This document shows, piece after piece, positions 1 through 12,130 of a DNA stretch of 64,000 nucleotides; the stretch's first letter is position 1; every line of letters begins with the position of its first letter. This stretch comes from Albula goreensis. Lineage: Eukaryota; Chordata; Actinopteri; Albuliformes; Albulidae. A program made the position numbers and the translations under genes. The notes under the pieces were generated by a model, which saw nothing but the letters and a program-made list of their open reading frames with translations, made no database searches and was not told where the DNA came from. Location: the NCBI GenBank assembly GCA_022829145.1, contig CM040746.1:10538184-10602183 (forward strand). The letters are read 5' to 3'.

Positions 1-61
1 TAGCCACGTGTAAAGTCATGTACCTATACATGACTCAGTCAAAACATTTGTTTCATGTATT

Positions 62-312
62 ATTGCTACTACTACTACGACTACCACCACAGCTGCTGAT
101 ACTACTACTGTGATTGGTGCTACTGCTAACTACTAACAGCGCTACTACTACGAATGGTTTGACTGATGATTACTATTATTGCTATTTGTTACTGCTCCTG
201 TTACTACTGCTGCTACTACTACTACAGCTAGCATTGTTATTACTATTAATGTTACTCCTACTGCTGTTGCTAATGCTACTACTACCACTGCTACCTCTAC
301 TGCTACTACAGA
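62..312. repeat. Degenerate trinucleotide repeat (TAC/TGC-type)
   Basis: Interrupted runs of CTA, TAC, CTG and TGT triplets fill this stretch. Both long frames across it (poly-leucine in one, poly-threonine/alanine in another) are by-products of the triplet period and should not be read as proteins. Confidence 0.8.
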
Positions 313-845
313 TACTGCTAGTCTGTGGCATAGTCAAAGGTATTATGTGCATCTATTTCACCCACCTAAACGTCTGAGGATATACAGAACACGCTCCTTT
401 CAGTTATATTACCATTAATACTAATCGGCTTTGGAGTTACAGTATGCCAGCCTCCTCAGACAGCATGCTATATAGTATACCTACTACTGATCTTGATCTA
501 GGGTGGGCTGTATGCTTTGTGGTTTCCACATCATCATCATTGATTATTTATTTATATGTTTTCTTACTAATTTTTTAACTCCCAGCTGGTATAAATTATT
601 TGTTTAACACCTTTAAAGCCTAACACTGCAACAATATACAATTCAGTACATACCAGCCCAGTTAATGCACACAGAGACATGTCCAGTCTAGTTACAGTGC
701 AGATAGAGGGATATTTTTACATTTAGACTCTCCACCTCTCCTTCAGCTGAAGATGAAACATGGAGGTCTGACTTCAGTCAACATTAGTGCTTAACTTCCA
801 AAGGTTATATTTGTCAAGTGTTTGTGAGCGAAAAAAAAATCACTT
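313..845. other. Unique AT-rich DNA, nothing recognised
   Basis: No open frame of note, tandem repeat or transposon end was recognised here. Confidence 0.5.
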
Positions 846-1040
846 GAATTTACAACGATTCAATTTACAGTGTTTACTCTTGCAATTCAATCGAAACTAA
901 GACTGAATAACAGCATAATTCTCTTTGAGAATATTATATTTTATTAGAGACAACGTGTCACTGTTTTAAATGTTTATTTTTCATTTTTAAATACTACTGC
1001 ATATGCTCTTTAAGAGACTTTATTGTGCTTTATTGAATAT
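846..1040. mobile_element. Family A terminal-inverted-repeat element, copy 1
   Basis: The 16-mer GCAATTCAATCGAAAC near 882-897 is identical to one near 8460-8475. The other end carries GCATATGCTCTTTAAGAGAC near 1000-1018, the inverted form of the same terminus (AGTCTCTTTAAGG..GCATATGCAATTCAATC). No coding capacity is visible. It looks like a short non-autonomous DNA transposon (MITE). The family name is not known to me. Confidence 0.55.
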
Positions 1041-2000
1041 AACCCTATATGTAGCCCCATATTTCTTTTAAATTGTATCTTTAAAAACACATCAGAAAAA
1101 CACAGTGATTCCTTTTGGAGCCATTGTGTAATAACACATTTTACATCAATGTGTTACTTGACAAAACTTTTAACCATATGAAAAGATTCCTTGCTGAATC
1201 TGGGTGAAAATAGAAGTTTCTTTTATAACTGGTAGTAGCCTCAGGAATTGCAGAACTGGTTGAAAGGTTTCTAAAAAAGGGGCCCCTTTTTGCCTTAAGG
1301 GCCAGGAACAAACCTGTATTCACCACCAGGTGCTGGACTGAATCAGACCAGAGATTTACACCCAGTGATGCAGATCCTGAATCAGTTTCATTTCAATCTA
1401 CTGTTAAGATTGGGCTTTGGGATTGGTTGAAAAACACGATCCCAGAGCTTCACCCTGGAGCAAAATTTAGATGTGCAAGCAGAAATGGTTCTGCACTGTA
1501 GTTATTATAATCATTATTACTGATTAATTTGGTTAATTTGGCATACATTAGCAGGCCAGTTGAAAACTTTCAAAAGCCCTGATTTGGCCGCAGGCTGGGG
1601 TTAAATAATTTGGAATAAAGTAACTGGCTCAGATGTGTCTATACTTGGGAATTGTGATTTTCTGAAAGAGGGAAGAAAATTTTAAGAATATCTGATGTTT
1701 CTTTCTTTTTCTGCTGTGATGGAATTAACCTATTTTTGTAGATCACTAACAAAAAAATCCCAATTAAAATGCATCTTGAATCCATTTTTCAGCATAAAAA
1801 TGCAAAAAAAAATGTCAAATGGGGTGAATCTTTTCTGAAGGCACTGTAACTGTCAGTATCCACACGAGTTACAGCAGTGTTTAAAGGGTTAAAGTTATTT
1901 CATATTAAATAGTTGGCCCAAGTCTTGCATATGCTTTGGACCTCTGTCATTTCTTGGAAAGGGGGAGATGCAGAAAAATATATAAACCCCCCATGGAAAA
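1041..2000. other. Unique AT-rich DNA, nothing recognised
   Basis: Ordinary non-coding sequence. The 61-residue minus-strand frame at 1141-1326 has no family resemblance and is treated as chance. Confidence 0.45.
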
Positions 2001-2040
2001 CCCAACGTGACACCAGAGCACACATCAAACCAATTTGACT

Positions 2041-2470
2041 CTCCGCAGGGGGGCTGGCCAGTTTTTAATTACAATTATAATAAACGAAACATGTAAGTGA
2101 GAGAGAAAAAATGACTGGATATTTCTGCAGCTCAAAGACATTTGAAGTACAAAGTGCGACACAAATAAACTCCCTGGCCGGGGAGCCAGCCCTGCTTCAC
2201 GGAGAGATCTGTGAAAAATTCAAGAGCAAGATTAAGCACGCCTCCAGCAAATTATTTCTTATACTAATGATGCGCTCACTTTAATAATTAAATTTCCCAG
2301 GCTTATGGCAGCTGTCAGGCCGTTTAATTAAAAATTTCCTTCACTAATGAACTCTGAAAGTTATTAAGGGAGTGAAAGGCATTATGTAATGGTTTCTAAT
2401 GCTCCATCTTACGGCGGAGGAGCTTCATGCGGATCGATGACAGGGATATCACCTCTCTGATTCTGAAGGA
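2041..2470. promoter_or_regulatory. Candidate conserved non-coding element (enhancer-like)
   Basis: Unique sequence free of simple repeats. It has clustered homeodomain-type cores (TTAATTA near 2066, TTAATAATTAAA near 2281, TTTAATTAAA near 2323) set among CpG-retaining segments (for example 2410-2440), with no reading frame. This texture is typical of deeply conserved vertebrate enhancers. Conservation itself is not visible in one sequence, so the call is inference. Confidence 0.4.
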
Positions 2471-2595
2471 GGAATGACACCACCAGGAAATGAATCTGCT
2501 GGCGTGTGACTCTACAAGGCCTCACCCTGCCCTAGTGTTCCCCTGCCTCTGACTCTGATTCTCATCTTTACTCAGTTGTGGTGTCACAGAGCACA

Positions 2596-2674
2596 GAGAG
2601 AGGTAAAGGGAGAATGAGGGATGGAAAGTGAGAGAAAGATAGAGAGGGAGGGAGTGGGAGGGAGAAAGACAGAG
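2596..2674. repeat. GA-rich low-complexity tract
   Basis: Runs of GAGAG, GGGAG and AAAG with almost no pyrimidine on the plus strand. Confidence 0.75.
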
Positions 2675-2734
2675 CAACACTGTAAAATAGGATCAACATT
2701 GTCTGATTTAACAGGATCTACTCAAACAAGAGCC

Positions 2735-3095
2735 ACTATGACATGATACACTGACAGGATTCATTCACAGGATTCACTGGCAGGATTCATTGATATGTTT
2801 TACTGGCAGGATTCATTGATATGATTCACTGACAGGATTCATTCACAGGATTCACTGGCAGGATTCATTGATATGTTTTACTGGCAGGATTCATTCACAG
2901 GATTCACTGGCAGGATTCATTGATATGATTCACTGACAGGATTCATTCACAGGATTTATTGTCAGAATTATTTAAAAGGGTTCAGTCAGAATTCACTGAC
3001 ATGATTCATTGGTAGGATCCATTGAAAGGGTTTACAGTAAGGATCCACTGGCTGGCTCATGTCCACTGATCCACCAACGGGATCCACTCTCCATT
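2735..3095. repeat. Degenerate minisatellite, ~14-16-bp unit
   Basis: At least 18 tandem variants built on AGGATTCA followed by CTGGC, TTGATATG or TTCAC. A longer higher-order block (about 90-105 bp, starting near 2760 and 2835) is repeated. Units decay towards the right end, where GGATCCA replaces GGATTCA. Confidence 0.85.
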
Positions 3096-3374
3096 GTAAC
3101 AGGAGGCTAGATTTCTGTAGATGCCTCAGAATTCTTTCTTATTATTTCACTGGCTTCGACCTGTTGCCTCTCAGATAAATGTCCTGATTAAATGTGAGAA
3201 CACAATCTTTAACACATGGAGGTATTTTTATAGGCAGGACTAGTGCCTGTCATGGAAGAGCACACTGCAGCACTGAAAGATCGAAGCCACATTAACGCCA
3301 GCTGGATCTGCACTGAGCAGAGGGCAGAACAAGTCATGATGCATGTGTGAGATTTACGTTATAAAATGTATTTA
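3096..3374. other. Unique DNA, nothing recognised
   Basis: No repeat, exon or RNA gene seen. Confidence 0.4.
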
Positions 3375-3485
3375 TTTATCATTTATTTCTTCCAGGAAAA
3401 TTCCATTGAAATGAGCATCTTTTTTGCTGAAATGTTCTGGCCAAAAGGCTTCAGACAATTCATACAATTAAATAAACAAAAGCCA
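3375..3485. repeat. Relic of a dispersed fish repeat
   Basis: The order TTTATTT, CCAGGAAAATTCCATTGA, ATCTTTTTT, CTGGCCAA, then AATTAAATAAACAA matches a short dispersed repeat I recognise from fish genomes. It is decayed and without coding capacity. The family name is not certain. Confidence 0.5.
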
Positions 3486-3935
3486 AATAGAGCTGACTCT
3501 CAGATCATGGTTTTTTGATTTTTTGGTGCATGTACATCAGTTATTGTTCTTTGAATCCGTTCTTGGAATTTAGCTAAAATAAAAGGGCTTCCTACCTTAT
3601 TATGCTGCATGTTACATAACCAGGGTGTATTATAATTAATAGCCATCTTTCCAAAATAGATACATTATCATAAATACTGTTCAAAATATCAAGTCATTAA
3701 AAAGTGATGTAATATCAAGTACAGTGAATATACAATGAGCAGAAATGCAAGACTATTCAATCACCCAGAGGATCTTAGTTATCTTACTCCCTAATGACTA
3801 TGCTTTTTACCACTGTGCTCACCCCATAAACACACCGAGTGAGGAAAATAATGATGTTACAAAGTTAAATCAAGGGTAAGTGTTTCAAATAATAAAGTTT
3901 GCAAAATAAATACATAACAATATCAGCCCATAACA
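3486..3935. other. Unique AT-rich DNA, nothing recognised
   Basis: Ordinary non-coding sequence. Confidence 0.4.
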
Positions 3936-3939
3936 AGCT

Positions 3940-4135
3940 CCTTTCGAAGTAATGAATTGCAGACCATGAAAATTCCCCGTAAATTATGCATATCTCCAAG
4001 GACAATTTGATGCTGCGGAGAAGCTCCAAAGTGGTAATAAAAATAGCGTCGGACGTCTTCGCTGACCTAATGAACTGGAAAACAAACAGTGGAGCTCAAA
4101 GCGATCAAAAATAAGCCATAATTACAGGCAAATGT
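3940..4135. promoter_or_regulatory. Candidate conserved non-coding element
   Basis: A compact unique block with AAATTATGCATATC (POU/homeodomain-like), AGCGTCGGACGTC (CpG-retaining, CRE-like) and CATAATTACAGG motifs. It lies between ordinary AT-rich DNA and a minisatellite. No frame. Inferred from motif density only. Confidence 0.35.
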
Positions 4136-4437
4136 GTGGTCAGTTAATGTTCTCACCAGCAGAATGGTCAGTATTACCTTCACAATCAAAGTGGTCAGTA
4201 ATACATTCACAAGTAAAGTGGTCATATAATGCCCTCACAGTACAGTAGTGAGTAACTTCTTTCATAATCAAAGTGGTCTGTTAATCCCCACACAGAAGAA
4301 TGGTTGGTTACACCTTGATAATAAAAGTGATTAACGAATGCCTTTTTGATGGAGGTGGTCAGTAAATACCTTCACAATCAAAGTGGTCAGTTAATACCTT
4401 CATCATAAAAGTGGTCAATAAATAACTTTATAGGCAG
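4136..4437. repeat. Degenerate minisatellite, ~32-bp unit
   Basis: About nine diverged units built on CAATCAAAGTGGTCAGT followed by AATACCTTCA. The best-matching units are at 4180-4240 and 4370-4430. Confidence 0.8.
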
Positions 4438-5200
4438 GGTAGCCTGTCGTTGTCCCTGCTACCTACACTCAGAGGCAGCTGGCAAGAGACTGACCCTTTA
4501 CTTCTTAACTGGTATTTTCTTCCAGACTAGTTTTGTTTTGCTTGAGTGACAATATGAGCTTATTTATGCCACTGTATAATTTGTGCAGCTAATTATCTCT
4601 TTCAAACTGCTTCTACTTTTGCCTCAGAAAATGTTTGCATATCTGGATATTATTTGAAATGTGGACAGATTTAAGTTCTCTCAGCACCCATAACCTCTTC
4701 TATCATGTTAAAAGTGTTCGTAGGTGTAAGGGTGTGTGTGGTGTTAGTCTGTCGACTTGTTTGGTTTGGACCCAGTCAGCACCATGGAAACCTAAAGAAG
4801 GGGTGGAGCATTACTCCATAAAGCTAGTTCTCTGGCAGTCCCAATTGGCTGTTAGCAACATAAAGTAGAGCGACTGTCAGCCCTATTGCCAAAAAGGTTA
4901 ATTGGGTGCCTTGGAATTAGCCATTAGGGATCATTCACATACTGTACACAACACCCCACAGACTAAACCATAATGCCACCAATCATATCATAACCACAAT
5001 GTCATATTACATATTCATTACATTTCACGGACTACACCACAAATCACTTCCAGACCACAGCACCATATTGCATATTTCATCACAAACACAACAGATTACA
5101 CCATAACTATAAAGCTAGCAGGCTATATTACTCTCTCTCAGAGTTTACTTGTGGAAGAAAGGAAAAATCCTTGAAACAGTTGAAGGCCCTCCAGCCAGTC
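4438..5200. other. Unique DNA with a weakly repetitive patch
   Basis: Between about 4940 and 5110 there are diverged repeats of CACAGACTACACCA and ATATTACATATTCAT, probably an old tandem array. Elsewhere nothing was recognised. The open frame at 4635-4868 has no recognisable features. Confidence 0.4.
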
Positions 5201-5204
5201 TTAC

Positions 5205-5545
5205 TTACTGGGTGACATACCACTAAAATGGAAGCAGAGAGTAGGTGACATAGGAGTTCACTGAACTAGCTGGAAAAGAGGCACTTCCTCATTTGCTCAG
5301 TAACTTCATGAACAGGAATGTAATACATCACAGCACATGAAAACTCTCTTTAGGAAGAAGACAGAAAGTGGGATTTTACCCCAAACACACCCACATTTCC
5401 ACTGAAACGTCTGACATTTTCTGGCTTGGATCATTCTGCAAAATGATTTTCAAAGCATGGGGTGTGATATATAGCTGAAAAACATCAGGGCCAGTCAAGA
5501 GGGTCTTTAACAGTTTTGTATTTAGCTCCTCTCCCCACTCTCCTC
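5205..5545. mobile_element. Family B dispersed repeat, copy 1
   Basis: Shares ordered blocks with the copy at 21.7 kb (AATGGAAGCAGAGAG, GGTGACA, CATCACAGCACATGAAAA) and with the copies at 10.0 and 20.8 kb (GGATCATTCTGCAAAA, TATAGCTGAAAAACATC). No open frame. Probably a non-autonomous transposon relic of unknown class. Confidence 0.6.
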
Positions 5546-5559
5546 AGAAGGTGAACATA

Positions 5560-5870
5560 AATTCCAGGCTAATATAACTCCTCTGGCATGGTACTAGAAC
5601 TCCTGTTTAAGTCTCCTGGAGCACAGCCCTGAGCGTGCGTGCACACACACACACATATCCTCCAGTGGCTCTAACTCCTTTAATGATACGGGAGGTGATC
5701 AATATTCTCCTCAGACGTTACGGGCGAAAGGGAAACAATAACAATAAAACGGTAACAGCCAGCAGGTGTCCCGTGTGTCTCGAGGGCGTCGGAATGCTAA
5801 TAAATGGATTTAAAAGGTGGAGATGTTTCCAGACGTCAGTCCATTATCTGTGATTAGGGAGCTGGGAGAC
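5560..5870. promoter_or_regulatory. Candidate conserved non-coding element
   Basis: CpG-retaining unique sequence (ACGTTACGGGCGAAAGGG, CTCGAGGGCGTCGG) with GATCAATATTC and GCTAATAAATGGATTTAAA. It is interrupted only by a short (CA)n at 5641-5655. No coding signal. Confidence 0.38.
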
Positions 5871-7779
5871 TGCCACCTTTCCAGACACTGAGCTGCAGTG
5901 CAGCCCAAGTCAATGTCTCGGTCTCCTCATGCTCTGATCTGTGCAGGATCAATGCTAACCAGACTAGCTCTCATAACCTGGGGGACCAGCTCTCCAGATG
6001 TAGCTACACGATACTAAATGCTGCCCTAAATTTATGGCTACCTGTGTATTTTTCTCTCTTATTAAACCCCTTCTTCAAACAGTCTACTCAAGAAGCTAGT
6101 GGTAGACCTTGTTGGTTCACAGATAATAAATCCAAAGGGGGAGAGAAATTTAGGAAATGGGTGGTGCCCCTGCCTCTAAACACAGTGCAGAAACTTGGGG
6201 GTTTATACAAAGTGAAGGTGCTTGCTTTATCTGAAAAGGAAACAACCATTTTGAATTTATTGTAGCCTCAAATTATAATCTCATTAATGACTCCCGGGTT
6301 GTTGGTGGCAGTTAAGTAGGTAGCCCCACAAAGGATATGGGAGGCAAATTGAAGGATGGTTTTTACTTAAATGGCTTTGTTCTAAATCAATGGTTCCAGC
6401 CAATCAAGTCCACACTCAGAAATCTGAGGGCACCAGTGAGCTTGCAGCCAGCCTATGCTAAAATAAATCAGTGCATTAACTCCAGACGCTCCATCAATGA
6501 TTGTGCATCTCGAGTCAAGAATATCCTTATGTCCCCATAAACAGAACTGTGCAGTGTCCTTGTTAACTATACCGGAGTCAAATTTGTATTTTAAAATAGT
6601 TTAACTCTTTTATCACTCCTATAATGTGACAAAACTCCATGCAGATACATGAAAATTGTTTGGCAAAATTTGTTACCAAACAAAAATCCACAGCTTTTGT
6701 ATATAAAAGAAGAATTTTGTTCTCAAATGTGTTGAAAAAAGATATTGTAAGATTATCATCAGTCTGCAGGAATTCAGCTGATATCCAAAGGGTTAAATAA
6801 ACTTGAACAATTGTATTACGCAGGTATAGTGCAAGTGCAGGCTGTGTGTCACTTCAAAATCAACACTGCTCAAGTGCTAATGATCCAGACAGGTGTCAGG
6901 TAGACAGTGTGGACTATTCTCACTCTAACACACTCACTCTCACTCTTTCTTCCTCTCTACTTCCTTCCTGCCTCTTGCTTTCCCTCTAATGAGAAAGACA
7001 GCTGTCTGTGTGTTAAGCTTCAGGACATGAAGTTATTAAAAAACTGTTCGAAAGTTACATAGATATGTACCCTCATGCCAAACTGGGATTTTTTTAGGCC
7101 TATGCGAGGAATTACACTTCTTAGCTCTTAAGTTTTGCAAAAAAGTAACATGACATGGAAAATGAGATCTACCTCACAAATGCACCTTCCAATGCATGCA
7201 TCCTTCCATGTTTGTAACTGTGCATTTCTGTGTTCAGAAATTGTGCATGTTGTCAGTAAATTATAAATCAAAACATGAATCATCTTGTTTGGTGAGGCAA
7301 CATGGTTGCGTGATCCCTAGTTCTAACCTCTCTAATTGCTTAATTCAGCCTACATGCAGAGCTGTCAAAACACATTAGAAATGACAGTATTTTAATTGTA
7401 CTAATTTCTAGAATGGTACGGAAGCAGCTGCATGAATTATTTATCCTGACATTAAACACAGCAGTGTGTTTGTGTAAGTGAATTGCAATATTGATAAATT
7501 TCACAAACCGGTAATAACACAAACTGGTAAAACACATTGACAAGCTGTTTGAACTTGTTCAATTGCCATTAGTTTTGTCAAAATAAAATCTGAGTCAACA
7601 TTATGCTTTTTGTGTTGGTCTGCTGATTTTGTTGGATTTTAAAGTTTTAAAAGGCTCTGTTTGACAAATGGAATTTCTGACAAAGGAACCAGGAATAAAA
7701 AGGGTAATACATACAAACGTTTCTTGGTATTTGATGAGTGTTTACTATTTTTCGGTAACATTCATACAGAAACAGAGTA
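5871..7779. other. Unique DNA, nothing recognised
   Basis: Three plus-strand frames of 67-75 residues (5.6-6.5 kb) have no start context, splice pattern or domain that I recognise. The rest is ordinary AT-rich sequence. Confidence 0.4.
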
Positions 7780-8395
7780 CTGTGTGACTGTGAAGTAATG
7801 GCAGCAAAAAGGCTCTGCATCGCTGTCCCAAATCAACACAACGCCCATTTGTCATTACATCTCAGGTGACCATTCTTTTGAAAACGACTGCGAAAAAGTA
7901 ACGAGTTAGAAGCCAGAACACAATGCACAGACATTTTAATTGTATTTGAGAGTAGATTTTAACAGAATGTCTTTTTAAGATGACTGAGTGACCAGCAAGC
8001 AGAATTAACCACTGGTGGCTGTGTAGTTGTATGAAAAGAAGCTACTTATCATTGCTTTGGGACTTCATTACTCCACCATTTCAGGTTCATTTTCATACGA
8101 CTGCATATGCCATTATGGTTAATCTGGATGGTATTTATTTTACCCTTTCACTAATCGCTAATCTCTGCACTCAGCATTGTGAGTGAGCTCTCTGTAGCAC
8201 TCAGCGAGACTCCCGTCTGTTTGTTTCCCACAGCACACTCATCTGCTGTCGTGTTCAGTGCATCCGGGGGGGACTCCACTCCGACAGCTCTTGTGAAGTT
8301 CTGCTGGTAAGGGCATGGAGTGTAGAGGGAGCGCTCGCATTAGTGCTGGGCTTCACAAGGCACTCAGCATTAAATTTGCACAACAGCGATAGATT
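7780..8395. promoter_or_regulatory. Possible conserved non-coding block
   Basis: Unique sequence with CpG-retaining parts (GAAAACGACTGCG near 7878, CATCCGGGGGGGACTCC near 8261, AGCGCTCGCATTAG near 8330) and TAATCGCTAATC near 8150. Inferred from composition only. The boundaries are soft. Confidence 0.28.
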
Positions 8396-8439
8396 CCCTT
8401 TTTCTTAAGGACACCCTGGGTTAGACTCAATCAAACGCA

Positions 8440-8648
8440 CAGTTTCTTAATCACATATGCAATTCAATCGAAACAGACTTCAGATCACAAGATCGTTTTA
8501 TTTCAGCCTGTAATACTGTAATCAGAGACAATAAACCATGTCTTTTGGAATGTGCTCCTTTCATGCTCAAAAAGAATGAAATTTTCACTCAAACAGACGG
8601 AAGCCTTTATTTGAATTGCATCAAAGCCCTTAAAGAGACTGAGTGCAC
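8440..8648. mobile_element. Family A terminal-inverted-repeat element, copy 2
   Basis: The left end reads CACATATGCAATTCAATCG. The right end reads TTTGAATTGCATCAAAGC then CCTTAAAGAGACTGAGTGCAC, its inverted counterpart. An interior block (CATGTC..GGAATGTGCTC near 8538-8558) recurs inverted near 26448-26468. No frame. This is one of the better-preserved copies. Confidence 0.65.
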
Positions 8649-8799
8649 AAGTGACCCTATCACACTTAATAAAATGAAAGAATATTCATATGCAACTGAA
8701 TATGCAAATTGAACAGGAATGTATAATGTATGGGTGGAACGGGAGAGTTCATTGTCTTGCATTAACATAACGTTGCATGGTCACTAACAACATATTTTC

Positions 8800-9110
8800 A
8801 AATAAATGATTACGTATGTGTGGGGGGCATGAGGAACAAAAGGGAATTCTAATGATGGAAGGACGCTGTTGGTTGAGTCATTAACAACAAAGGTGTCGCT
8901 CTGTGGGAAAATGTCAGACAGCAGTAGCTGTGGAAGGACTAAAAGAACTACCACAGAGACAAAGCTGAATGGCAACGAGGCTTCGGAGCCGTTCCTCATG
9001 AGAAAGGGGAAACAGCAGTTTTTAAAAGGGGAAACTATTCATCTTTTCATATCAGAAAAGCCGGATTTACTAAATTGTCAATGACAATTTTTTATGCTGA
9101 AGTGCCCATT
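8800..9110. promoter_or_regulatory. Candidate conserved non-coding element
   Basis: Unique, moderately CpG-retaining sequence with GTTGAGTCATTAACAACAAAG and an inverted pair AATTGTC..GACAATT near 9072-9088. Chance frames run on both strands (71 codons each), but neither resembles a known protein. Confidence 0.38.
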
Positions 9111-9475
9111 CATATTCACAAGTCTCACCTATCACCAAAACGTCTTTTCAGGGAAGGCAAAGACGCGCACTCTTCTCTGAAAGACGTAATGTCAGCTGTC
9201 GCTTCTTCAGTTTAACATGTACCTTTGTGCAGGCAGACTGTGCGCACTCAAGTGTCGCGATGACAACACAGTCACCACCAGCTAACTGCCTTCCCAAAGA
9301 ACATCTAAGGCCAAATATTACACATCACTCCAAAGGAATCAGTGGCAGACACAGCCTTTCCATACACAGAAACGTTTATTCAGCAGGGCCACCAAGCAAC
9401 CGCAAACAGCCACTTACATTTAAAACATGCAAATACTGTAGCAACAATTACCTTCCCTTTGTTCCTACTGGTTAT
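9111..9475. promoter_or_regulatory. Candidate conserved non-coding element
   Basis: Unique sequence with CACCAAAACGTCTTTTC, AAAGACGCGCACTC, a GTGTCGCGATGACAACACAG stretch and AACATGCAAATAC (octamer-like ATGCAAAT). A 123-codon frame starting at 9227 crosses it but shows no domain or biased composition. Confidence 0.33.
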
Positions 9476-9954
9476 TCTTGTTGGCCCATAACCTGTTGTT
9501 ATGTTTGTGCGTCAGGGGTGTGGCCAATAGGGGTATGTTGGGTGGGCTGGCGAGGGCAATCCCAGTCTGTTTTGTCCAATGGGGGAATCCTGTGTTGAAT
9601 TCAGTAATGGCACGTGTACTGTATGCTAACACAGCTAACTCTGCTCTGGAAAGTAAAAGCAGCATCTCATCCCTGGTCTCCTCTCCAGCTAAAATAGCAC
9701 TACCACATATTGAGCTACTCACATAGCTAGAGTTTGGAAAATGGTGTGAGTCCTGGGACTGGCTGTTCAAGTCTCAGTCTTGCCATTACCGGCTATGCCC
9801 CGAGGTAAACATTGGGTAGGCCTTGATAGGGGTTAAGCCAGTTAAATTTGTTTGTCTTATCACTCCCTTGCGGCAACTACCGGTCAGTTGGGGTGCCTGC
9901 AGAAACACAAACCAAGTACATATCACGTGTTCACGGCTGTCTCTTCCTGACTAG
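9476..9954. other. Unique DNA, nothing recognised
   Basis: Overlapping frames on both strands (82-101 codons) are not supported by any recognisable motif. Confidence 0.4.
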
Positions 9955-10135
9955 GTGGGGGAATAAACAGTTCACTTTCATCAAATTTCAGACTTTGATC
10001 ATTGTGCAACACCAATTTCAAACAGCAGGATGTGAAATATAGCTGGAAAATATCTGGATGACTCAAGCAGACCTTCACCATATTTCAAATGCACATTTGA
10101 CCAAGTTCTGTTTAACTCAGATACTCTACATTGGT
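9955..10135. mobile_element. Family B dispersed repeat, copy 2 (partial)
   Basis: Carries TTGATCATTGTGCAACACCA, AATTTCAAAC, TGTGAAATATAGCTGGAAAA and TATCTGGATGACTC in the same order as the copies at 5.4, 20.8 and 21.9 kb. The upstream half is not recognisable. Confidence 0.6.
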
Positions 10136-10906
10136 GTTCATGGGGACAGGAGTAGGTTCGGTTAGTCTTGGTCAGGCTCGACCACTGGGAGATCATCAAG
10201 ACAACATCCATTGGTTGTTTGGCATAGGCAGTCTGCAAGCTGATTGTTCTCCTTGAATCTGTGTGGGTGGATTTGGTTGACTGGGAGCATAAGTTGATTC
10301 AAAAAGAGAACTTCATAGCTCTGTATAGCAGCTTCAGATCTGAGTACTCCCTACCCAACATTGTGATTAGCTAGAAGCAGAAATTGATGGTTCATTACCA
10401 AACATCCCCAAAGTTTTATGGCATTTTTTCCACAATGGAGAGACATTTCCTTTAAATCCAGAGTGATCCCAGCATTTCCACTGTTGATTCAATTGTCCTC
10501 ACCCCTAAAAACGATTACAGCAGAAGAGTCACAATATTTCTTCTGAGATAAATTCCAATTACAGATTTTAATCTTCCCCAGGTGAAGAGTAGATACATGA
10601 CAGCTCAAAAAAAATGAGATACAACATAATTATGTGACAGCAGGAAATAAATATCAATGTGTTGATTACAAACAAAACGGCTGGTGGAACAGGGGATGGG
10701 ATGGGGGGGGTTATTATATTATGTACTGTCCTTTCCTACCCTGGTTTTCAGCTGTCCTCGAGGGGTTCAGAATAGGTTTTACTGCCCAGGGGAGAGAGAG
10801 GGAGGAGAGGCAATGCATTCATTATCCCTCTATCACATTTCACATTGCCTCCTTGAGTTGAGCTCTAGATTTATGGGACTTAAGAAAGACCAGAATTTTC
10901 TATCAC
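10136..10906. other. Unique DNA, nothing recognised
   Basis: Includes a G-run at 10698-10710 and a purine-rich stretch at 10791-10812. No gene signal. Confidence 0.4.
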
Positions 10907-10947
10907 ACTCACACACCCATACACACACACACACGCACACACACAGA
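10907..10947. repeat. (CA)n microsatellite
   Basis: Interrupted CA dinucleotide run. Confidence 0.95.
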
Positions 10948-11585
10948 CAAAAAAATTTGGTCTCACATGGATCCAATTTGTCTAACAGAACCAAACTGTG
11001 AGTTTTACCCACCTGAGCTGTTAATTAGACAGTTAACACATCCCCTTGCCTGCTGGCACAGACACCACAATGCTGGGGAACGCAGGGGGACAGAGAGCTG
11101 GGGAGGACAGGGATAACTTTTCCCAGATTCTAAGATAATACACATCCCAGTTTATTACATCGGATGAGTCCCACAACTGAATTGGGTGCATCTGATGATG
11201 ACCTTCCCCAGCCAGTCAATATCCACTATCAGCAATCTGCACCAATCAGATTAGAGGACACATAGGCCAGAAATGTTAATGAACCTATTGAAATGTTCTT
11301 TCCAAGCATGTGGAGAGAAGATTTCTCCAGTCACACTGCTTAGTCCATCAGTCAGTCATTCACATAGCATGGATAATGAAAGTGGTTCCATGTTCATCAC
11401 TCCATGAGTTAAACTCCCACAGATAGACCTCAGAGCCACAGGGCAGTGTGATTAATGTCACTGCTACCGTAAATATTCATATCTTATGAAATTCTTTAAT
11501 CTGACCTTTGATGTACACAACACTGGAGTGTAGCCTGACGCAGTGGATCATGAATCTGTGAGTGTGATTGTTCCCCTGTATGTGT
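10948..11585. other. Unique DNA, nothing recognised
   Basis: No repeat or gene recognised. Confidence 0.4.
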
Positions 11586-11623
11586 CAGCACACTGTGTAA
11601 AGACATACATACACACCAGCACA

Positions 11624-11657
<34 letters not shown>

Positions 11658-12130
11658 CACACACACACACACACACCAGCACATGCACACAAACACACAC
11701 ACACACATACACACACACACACACACACCAGCACATGCACACATACACACACACACAAGTGTACTTACAACACCAAACCACACACACACACACATACTGA
11801 CAAAAATGAGGCTACACTCTCTCTGCCACAGACTCACCCATACTCACACACGCACCTAACCACACACACACACACCCACACTAGCAAGCACACATTATCT
11901 TTTTCTCCCTCTATCATCACTCACGCTCACACACACATGCATACTCACTTACACTTAACCACACACACACACACTCAAACATACACATGACACACAACCC
12001 ATAACGCACCACAATCATATACACTCTAACACATGCATACATACACATATAGACACATACACAGACACACACACATACACACCCTTATACGTAGGCACGC
12101 CCACACACATCTGCACATACACTACTTAGT
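11586..12130. repeat. Long compound (CA)n tract
   Basis: About 540 bp of CA runs broken by CACCAGCACATGCA, CATACA and CTCACACT blocks. The CACCAGCACATGCACA phrase recurs several times, so part of the tract spread by higher-order duplication. The histidine/threonine and cysteine/valine frames through it are artefacts. Confidence 0.95.

Noticed and set aside
114-418. Poly-leucine and threonine/alanine-rich open frames
   Set aside because: They follow directly from the trinucleotide repeat; two incompatible repetitive frames overlap.
9227-9598. 123-codon plus-strand frame
   Set aside because: No domain, signal or splice context is recognisable; overlapping frames run on both strands; it lies in a candidate non-coding block.
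11496-11990. Several cysteine/valine or histidine/threonine-rich frames on both strands
   Set aside because: Translations of the (CA)n tract.
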